From Klebsiella pneumoniae (GTDB taxonomy: Bacteria; Pseudomonadota; Gammaproteobacteria; Pseudomonadales; Azotimanducaceae), in the NCBI GenBank assembly GCA_945878745.1, contig CAMDVY010000056.1, positions 1-10,923 of the forward strand: a DNA stretch of 10,923 bases. Direction: 5' to 3'. This document shows, in pieces, positions 7,310 through 10,923 of this stretch (positions are counted from its first letter, which is position 1; every line of letters begins with the position of its first letter). Both the position numbers and the translations under genes were made by a program. Below the pieces are notes generated by a model. The model worked only from the letters and a program-made list of their open reading frames with translations. It was not told where the DNA came from and did not search any database.

Positions 7310-7624
7310 TTACAGGAATTGAGCGGGAGGTGCGCGAACCTGGGGGAGACCGAGCGAGGTGTGTTGTACCAGAACCCTGGTGAGAAAAACCGTTGGCACT
7401 GGTGCAGGTTCAATGCCTTCATCAAGCTGAGAAGTAGAAGGCAAAGCCGCATGATTCTGGCTGAACAGCAGGCAGAACTCGCAGAGCTGGCCCGCTTCAT
7501 GACTATCCAGTTGACTTGCATGAGCCGTGTTAGCCAGCTGTGCAAAGAGGAACGCAGTAAGCGCTAACGCCGGCAGAAGCCGGGTACGCAGTGATCTCCT
7601 TTGCAAGAAGGCTGATGTGGTCAT
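7310..7624 (-). CDS. Small exported protein with a CxxC motif (DUF2946-like)
   Basis: A 104-residue protein with an N-terminal signal or membrane anchor: basic RRSLRTR, then LLPALALTAFLFAQLA, and a likely cleavage site after THA at residue 36 (T-A-H-A). The mature part is short, with His42 followed by Cys48 and Cys51 (CEFC), and it ends in a RAPPAQFL tail. This layout resembles the DUF2946-type small periplasmic proteins often found next to metal or TonB-receptor genes; I cannot name a function. The H-x5-C-x2-C set could bind a metal or form a disulfide, which is inference. ATG 7624 is the only sensible start, with a weak ribosome site. It is on the same strand as the ZnuD-like receptor, 83 bases upstream, but separated from it by a terminator-like hairpin. 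Confidence 0.72.
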   Translation of the reverse strand: MTTSAFLQRRSLRTRLLPALALTAFLFAQLANTAHASQLDSHEAGQLCEFCLLFSQNHAALPSTSQLDEGIEPAPVPTVFLTRVLVQHTSLGLPQVRAPPAQFL

Positions 7625-7749
7625 GGTTCGAAGCTTACCGATGAACGCCAGAAAGACAATCGGCAGACTTTTCCTCGGACGTGTGGATTCCGCCGCTCAG
7701 GAGGTCAGAACCCGATTTTCATCAGCAATCGCCGGGGCCAGTTCTTTGC
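7625..7749. other. Intergenic gap between the selenoredoxin gene and the small CxxC gene
   Basis: A 125-base spacer on the minus strand that should carry the promoter of the metal-related pair downstream. I see no clear Zur-type palindrome and no T-tailed hairpin. AGAA...TTCT and GATT...AATC segments can pair weakly with large bulges near 7709-7747. Confidence 0.3.
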
Positions 7750-8787
7750 TCAGGACTCCGGCAATACCTCGTAGTACTTGTTGCCAGCAGCAGCCCAATC
7801 CCCCGCCATCTTGAAAAACTCCGGACCCATCGGATCAATACCACGCATCGGCATCGAGCCTCGACGGATGTTGAAGTCCTGCGGGGCGAGTTCACCAGCA
7901 CGTTGAAAGTGCTGCTCTGCTTTCTCCGTCTTGCCCGACGCCAGCAGGTGACGCGCCAATGCAAACTCTGTTCGCGCCAGCTGGTGTTCAGCGGTTGGCA
8001 AAGACTGCAACGCACGTGCCCGCTCATCATTCCAGGGTTTCACGCCTTCTTTTACCCAGGCACGCAGCGCATTCTTGTGAACCTCGGCGTCGAGTCCGGT
8101 GACCTGCTGAAACTTGTTGTTGCCGTAGGCCACATCATTCGGCCGCACGATCATGCCAATTTCGTCGATCCACAGAATCGTCGGTACATTGACCATGTTA
8201 TACAGGTCAGACACCACATAGTGGGTGTCGATCAGGCTGGGATGAGTCGGTGATGCAACCTCGATCCACGGACGTGCAGATTCCGCATCCTTGTCGAGCG
8301 CCACGGTGATGACGGTAAAGCCATCGTCTTTCAGTTCTTCGTAGATTTCCTGCCACCCGGACAGGTCTTCGCGGCAGCCTCACCAGGAGGCGTAACTCGC
8401 CAACAGGATTTTCCTGCCGCGATAGTCCGACAGCCGGTGGGTATGACCTCTCAGATCAGGTAGCTCAAAATCCGGTGCAACCAGCGTCTGCAACGAATCG
8501 ATGCGATCGGCAGCGGCCTCACCGAGAGCCACCATCCGCTCGCTTGTTTCAATCACCAACGGGCGATGCAGTCGCGCAGCGAAGGCCGCAAGATTCACGC
8601 GCCCGTCAGCTTCAACAGCAACGCCAGCGGGGACACAACGATCACCGCGGCAGAAGCCTTCCGCCTTGGTTGACCAGCCGGTTGCCGTTTCCAGCGCGCC
8701 CTGCGTCACCAATAGTTCATCACCACTGGGCGACACCTCGATCGGCACAGCCGATTCGGTGGTCACCAGGGTCCATGCTTCAGTCAT
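7750..8787 (-). CDS. Redoxin/ResA-like selenoprotein with U-G-C active site (TGA at 8382-8380 read as selenocysteine)
   Basis: One 345-residue reading frame interrupted by a single in-frame TGA at codon 136. Before it lie an N-terminal domain (1-100, with FCRGDRCVPAG, Cys46 and Cys51) and the redoxin start VAPDFELPDLRG (103-114), HRLSDYRGRKILLASYASW. The TGA follows, then GCREDLSGWQEIYEEL, FTVITVALD and NVPTILWIDEIG, typical of the TlpA/ResA/AhpC thioredoxin-like fold. A helical, TPR-like tail comes after (near 245-290). The TGA thus falls on the catalytic Cys position, giving U136-G-C138. No base is gained or lost, and codon use is alike on both sides. The distal half has no ribosome site or good start of its own. 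ATG 8787 has AAGGGAG 7 bases upstream and overlaps the MazG-like stop (ATGA). No signal peptide, so it is probably cytoplasmic. Likely a thiol/peroxide or disulfide oxidoreductase; substrate unknown. Alternative: pseudogene by Cys-to-stop mutation, less likely given the hairpin after the TGA. Confidence 0.85.
8350..8382 (-). promoter_or_regulatory. Bacterial SECIS-like hairpin directly after the in-frame TGA
   Basis: Numbering from the U of UGA (8382) as 1: CUGCC (6-10) pairs with GGCAG (29-33). An unpaired GCGAAG (11-16) lies on the 5' side. ACC (17-19) then pairs with GGU (26-28), leaving a six-base apical loop UGUCCG (20-25). Bacterial SECIS elements known from fdhF-type genes need a short upper stem with a small loop carrying GU near its start, roughly 16-37 bases from UGA; here G21-U22 fit. 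The 3-pair upper stem is short, so this is supportive but needs folding and comparison with homologues. Confidence 0.65.
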
Positions 8788-9161
8788 TCAAGATCTCCCT
8801 TCGGATTAATTGGCTTAACTCTACCAGCCGGATACTTCAACGCGTTCTTGTTGATTTTCTGTTCAACGGCTGCCTCGATGTCCACATTCGCCATATCGGC
8901 CAGCCGCAACAGATAGATCTGCACATCAGCAATCTCGTCAGCCAGGGCTGCGCGTTGACCGGCCGACAGATCCCGTGACTGGGCTTCAGTCAGCCACTGG
9001 AAAATCTCGACCAGCTCTGCGGCTTCTACCGAGAGAGCCATGGCGAGATTTTTTGGCGAATGGAACGGGTTCCAGTCCCTCGCATCCGCGAACGCCTGCA
9101 GCCGATCCTGAAGTTTGCGCAGATCCATACGGTCAAATCGGCTCTTCAGGGGCTTCAACAT
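8784..9161 (-). CDS. MazG-like nucleotide pyrophosphohydrolase
   Basis: A small all-alpha NTP pyrophosphohydrolase of the MazG/dCTPase (RS21-C6-like) superfamily; known members hydrolyse non-canonical or excess (d)NTPs to NMP and pyrophosphate with Mg2+. Family features: FADARDWNPFHSPKNLAMALS, the metal-binding EAAELVEIFQWL (the ExxE part) and the second acidic motif DEIADVQIYLLRL (the ExxD part). It ends in KINKNALKYPAGR, typical of this subgroup. The stop TGA overlaps the ATG of the selenoredoxin gene, so the two are coupled. Two starts are possible. ATG 9161 has GGAGG 9 bases upstream and overlaps the hydrolase gene by 29 bases, giving 125 residues. ATG 9128 (MDLRKLQDRL) matches family N-termini and begins 4 bases after the hydrolase stop, giving 114 residues. 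I list the longer one for its ribosome site; the shorter is nearly as likely. Confidence 0.9.
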   Translation of the reverse strand: MLKPLKSRFDRMDLRKLQDRLQAFADARDWNPFHSPKNLAMALSVEAAELVEIFQWLTEAQSRDLSAGQRAALADEIADVQIYLLRLADMANVDIEAAVEQKINKNALKYPAGRVKPINPKGDLE

Positions 9162-10167
9162 TTACTGGCGCCTCCACAGGCGCCTCTTCAACCAGCACAC
9201 CGCTGTCACGCAGGAACGTCTCGACTGCCGCGAAAAACGCCGCCGGGCATTCTTCCTGTGGTACGTGCCCGCAAGTCGGAAGTTCGACGTATCGGCTGCC
9301 AGGAACCTTCTCGGCAACAGACCGGCTCACGCTCACCGGCACCACACGATCGTCATCACCGGTGATCACCAGTGTCGGGATCGTGGCGAGTTCTCCCAAT
9401 CGATCTGCAAGGCTGCCGCGGCTATGCGAATCCGTGCGAGGTGCGCGAGAGAATTCCCAAAGGGCGCGATCCCAGTCATGTGCCTTCAACGGCAATCGAT
9501 AACCTTCGACGATGGCAGGTGTCAGCAACGAAGGATCGTGCCACGCGCGCTGCATCAACTCGCTACCCGACGTCGTGATTCGTCTTGCCAGCCACGGGCC
9601 CAGGTGATCCATCTGCGGGGTATGGAACAGTGGCCGCAACCAGCTCAAACGCCGGCCCCCCATGCCTATCGCAGGGCTTACCAACACAAGCGCCTGAACA
9701 CGTTCCGGGCGCGCCACAGCAATACTCGCAGCGGTGGTGCCACCGGCAGAATTTCCGACCAGCACTACATTGCCCAGGTCGAGCGTGTCCATCAGCCCGA
9801 TGGCCTGACTGACCTGCTCTTGAACGCCGTATGGGTTGTGGTCCTCGAAATCCAGCGGGCGTCCGGTCAACCCAAACGCAGTCCGATCATAGGCAACAGT
9901 GCGGCCCAACGCCGAAAAGTCATCCATGACTTCTCGCCAGGTAAACGTGCTTGCGCCAAACCCATGCAGCAGCAAAAAGACTGGTGCAGCGCTGCCGGCT
10001 TCCTTGTAGTGCACCGAGATATTTTCGACATCAATAAACCGACTGTCGGCATCTGCAAGCTCGCTTGCAGCGACGGTGTCTTCCAGCTCAGGAACCGGAA
10101 CCAGAAATGGGCCGACGAGCAGTGTCAGCGACACGATGATGAACAACCACCCGAAAAAGCGCTTCAT
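9133..10167 (-). CDS. Alpha/beta hydrolase with N-terminal membrane anchor
   Basis: A 344-residue serine hydrolase of the alpha/beta fold. An N-terminal hydrophobic segment after MKRFF (FGWLFIIVSLTLLVGPFLV, 5-23) looks like an uncleaved anchor or signal, so the enzyme probably faces the periplasm. The fold shows the oxyanion loop LLLHGFGAS (65-73), the nucleophile elbow VGNSAGG with Ser140, the acid-bearing strand LVITGDDDRVVP with Asp271-273, and the catalytic His301 in GHVPQEE. A cap region lies between about 165 and 250. The C-terminus is an acidic Ala/Pro/Glu-rich tail (EEAPVEAPVNVEAPEEP). ATG 10167 has AGGA 5 bases upstream. Substrate cannot be told from sequence; esterase, haloalkane dehalogenase-like or C-C hydrolase activity are all possible for this superfamily. 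It lies 78 bases after the VOC gene and overlaps or abuts the MazG-like gene. Confidence 0.9.
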   Translation of the reverse strand: MKRFFGWLFIIVSLTLLVGPFLVPVPELEDTVAASELADADSRFIDVENISVHYKEAGSAAPVFLLLHGFGASTFTWREVMDDFSALGRTVAYDRTAFGLTGRPLDFEDHNPYGVQEQVSQAIGLMDTLDLGNVVLVGNSAGGTTAASIAVARPERVQALVLVSPAIGMGGRRLSWLRPLFHTPQMDHLGPWLARRITTSGSELMQRAWHDPSLLTPAIVEGYRLPLKAHDWDRALWEFSRAPRTDSHSRGSLADRLGELATIPTLVITGDDDRVVPVSVSRSVAEKVPGSRYVELPTCGHVPQEECPAAFFAAVETFLRDSGVLVEEAPVEAPVNVEAPEEPI

Positions 10168-10245
10168 GGACGTCCTGCAAACTCAAGAAGGCCGCATTGT
10201 TCCGCATTGCGGGGCGTCACGCCACGAAGTTCCGGGTCGGGAATA

Positions 10246-10788
10246 TCACTTACCTGGTGATCGAGGGTCCCAAAGCCGTCGTTCCGTCGTCTTTTCATAT
10301 CCCTTGCCACGAGGATAGGAGATGAGCTCCATCTGCAGATCCCATGGGGTGAGGAAATAACAGGATCGCAAACCGGCTTCTGGTCCGTCTTCAATCTCTG
10401 GACCGCCACCACCGGGCATCAGTCGCACACCGTGGGCACGCAGGTGAGTGATGGCGGCATCAAAGTCATCCACATAGAGCGTGATGTGATGGCCGCCCCA
10501 GTCGCTGTTTCTGGGCATCACCTGACGCTGATCGGGAGATGCGTATTCGAAGAGTTCAACGTTGGGTCCGTGCCCACAGCGATAGTGACGAACTTTGCGA
10601 ATCACGGCACGAGGATGGACGTTGAGCATGTCGCGCATGAAATCGCTCTCGTCGGATCCGAACGGGCCATGCTCATAATACGGTATAAAACCGAGGACGT
10701 TTTCGAGGAATTCTGCTGCAGCATCAAAATCAGGAGCGGTGATACCGATGTGATCAACACCCCGCAAGCCAGGCAGACCCTTGGCCAC
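10246..10788 (-). CDS. VOC-family (glyoxalase/dioxygenase fold) protein
   Basis: A 180-residue cytoplasmic protein of the vicinal oxygen chelate superfamily, with two beta-alpha-beta-beta-beta modules: GVDHIGITAPDFDAAAEFL at the start, and GGHHITLYVDDFDAAITHL from about 98. Probable metal ligands by position are His13, Glu78 (in NVELFEY), His101 and Glu154 (in LQMELISY), the H/E/H/E set of glyoxalase-I-like and lactoylglutathione-lyase-like members. Further landmarks are PGGGGPEIEDGPEAG and CYFLTPWDLQMELISYPRGKGYE. The start is GTG 10788, well supported by GAGGAG 7 bases upstream. The reaction is not predictable from fold alone; members include lyases, epimerases, dioxygenases and resistance proteins. 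It begins 48 bases after the end of the upstream gene on the same strand, so it may share its transcript. Confidence 0.88.
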   Translation of the reverse strand: MAKGLPGLRGVDHIGITAPDFDAAAEFLENVLGFIPYYEHGPFGSDESDFMRDMLNVHPRAVIRKVRHYRCGHGPNVELFEYASPDQRQVMPRNSDWGGHHITLYVDDFDAAITHLRAHGVRLMPGGGGPEIEDGPEAGLRSCYFLTPWDLQMELISYPRGKGYEKTTERRLWDPRSPGK

Positions 10789-10795
10789 TTTGTTT

Positions 10796-10801
10796 CTCCT
10801 C
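10796..10801 (-). promoter_or_regulatory. Strong ribosome binding site deciding the GTG start of the VOC gene
   Basis: GAGGAG on the minus strand, 7 bases upstream of GTG 10788. It makes the GTG start convincing, in agreement with the fold beginning at residue 10. Confidence 0.8.
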
Positions 10802-10836
10802 GATACTTTGAATGAAGTCTTTGCGCACGAACAAGG

Positions 10837-10923
10837 TTAACCCGAGCCCAGCAGCTTTTTCACCCGTCGTTGCAACCAGGGAATGACTTCGATTTCAAAC
10901 CACGGATTGCGTCGCAGCCACAG
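10837..10923 (-). CDS. C-terminal end of an upstream gene, possibly uracil-DNA glycosylase-like (partial)
   Basis: Only the last 28 codons and a TAA stop are in the window. The frame reads LWLRRNPWFEIEVIPWLQRRV and a basic, leucine-rich end (KKLLGSG). The NPWFE-x-EVxP-x-LxxRV pattern recalls the C-terminus of bacterial uracil-DNA glycosylase-family proteins, which remove uracil from DNA in base excision repair. This is from memory of the family and a very short match, so the call is tentative. The frame is open to the window edge with coding-like composition and no alternative gene on the other strand. It precedes the VOC gene by 48 bases on the same strand. Confidence 0.5.
   Translation of the reverse strand: MWLRRNPWFEIEVIPWLQRRVKKLLGSG

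Noticed and set aside
7709..7747. Possible terminator after the selenoredoxin gene
   Set aside because: The AGAA/TTCT, CCC/GGG and GATT/AATC pairings need large bulges and no T-tract follows on the minus strand.
7625..7749. Zur-type operator for the metal-related pair
   Set aside because: I looked for a GTTAT-N-ATAAC-like palindrome here and in 7227-7309 and found none convincing.
8380..8382. TGA read as tryptophan (altered genetic code)
   Set aside because: TGA ends at least seven other complete genes here, such as purE, sbtA, the VOC gene, the hydrolase and the MazG-like gene; general recoding would fuse or extend them.
7750..8787. Two separate genes or a nonsense-mutation pseudogene instead of a selenoprotein
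   Set aside because: Both parts are in one frame, the distal part lacks a ribosome site and an independent start, there is no other lesion, and the TGA coincides with the catalytic Cys position followed by a SECIS-like fold. It cannot be fully excluded without homologues.
9115..10260. Long plus-strand open frame opposite the hydrolase (381 codons)
   Set aside because: Rich in Arg, Gln and His with no domain, and fully antisense to the well-supported hydrolase; a shadow of GC-rich codon use.

Overview
The window looks like chromosomal DNA of a Gram-negative bacterium, most likely a gammaproteobacterium. Evidence: a purE-purK pair joined by an ATGA overlap, a TonB-dependent outer-membrane receptor, moderately GC-rich coding and very tight gene packing. 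No rRNA, tRNA, insertion sequence, phage gene or CRISPR array was seen, and no stretch over 300 bases lacks a gene. All genes lie on the minus strand except chrA.

Layout, left to right. (1) 1-2687, minus strand, transcribed right to left: sbtA-type bicarbonate transporter, its small PII-like partner, purE, then purK (cut by the window start). PurK consumes bicarbonate, so an importer plus regulator in line with purEK is a sensible metabolic grouping. (2) 2688-2789: short divergent intergenic region. (3) 2790-4136, plus strand: full-length two-domain ChrA chromate transporter. (4) 4131-5102, minus: CorA-type divalent cation transporter whose stop lies inside the tail of chrA (6-base convergent overlap). 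(5) 5184-7226, minus: ZnuD-like TonB-dependent receptor, preceded on its strand by an intrinsic-terminator-like hairpin and by a small exported CxxC protein (7310-7624). (6) 7750-10923, minus: end of an upstream gene (possibly a uracil-DNA glycosylase-like protein), a GTG-started VOC-family protein, a membrane-anchored alpha/beta hydrolase, a MazG-like nucleotide pyrophosphohydrolase, and a redoxin-family gene.

The most important point is the redoxin gene. It appears as two separate open frames (8787-8380 and 8304-7750), but both are the same reading frame interrupted by one TGA at 8382-8380. That TGA sits at the redox-active position of the thioredoxin-like fold (ASYASW-[TGA]-GC-RED), and the RNA just after it can fold into a bacterial SECIS-like hairpin with a GU in a small apical loop at the expected distance. 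The best reading is a single 345-residue selenoprotein with a U-G-C active site, not a pseudogene or two genes. At least seven other complete genes in the window end in TGA, so TGA is not generally recoded here.

Two themes recur: inorganic ion transport (bicarbonate, chromate, Mg/Co-type cations, probably zinc or another metal) and a tightly spaced housekeeping/detoxification group (VOC protein, hydrolase, MazG-like, selenoredoxin).
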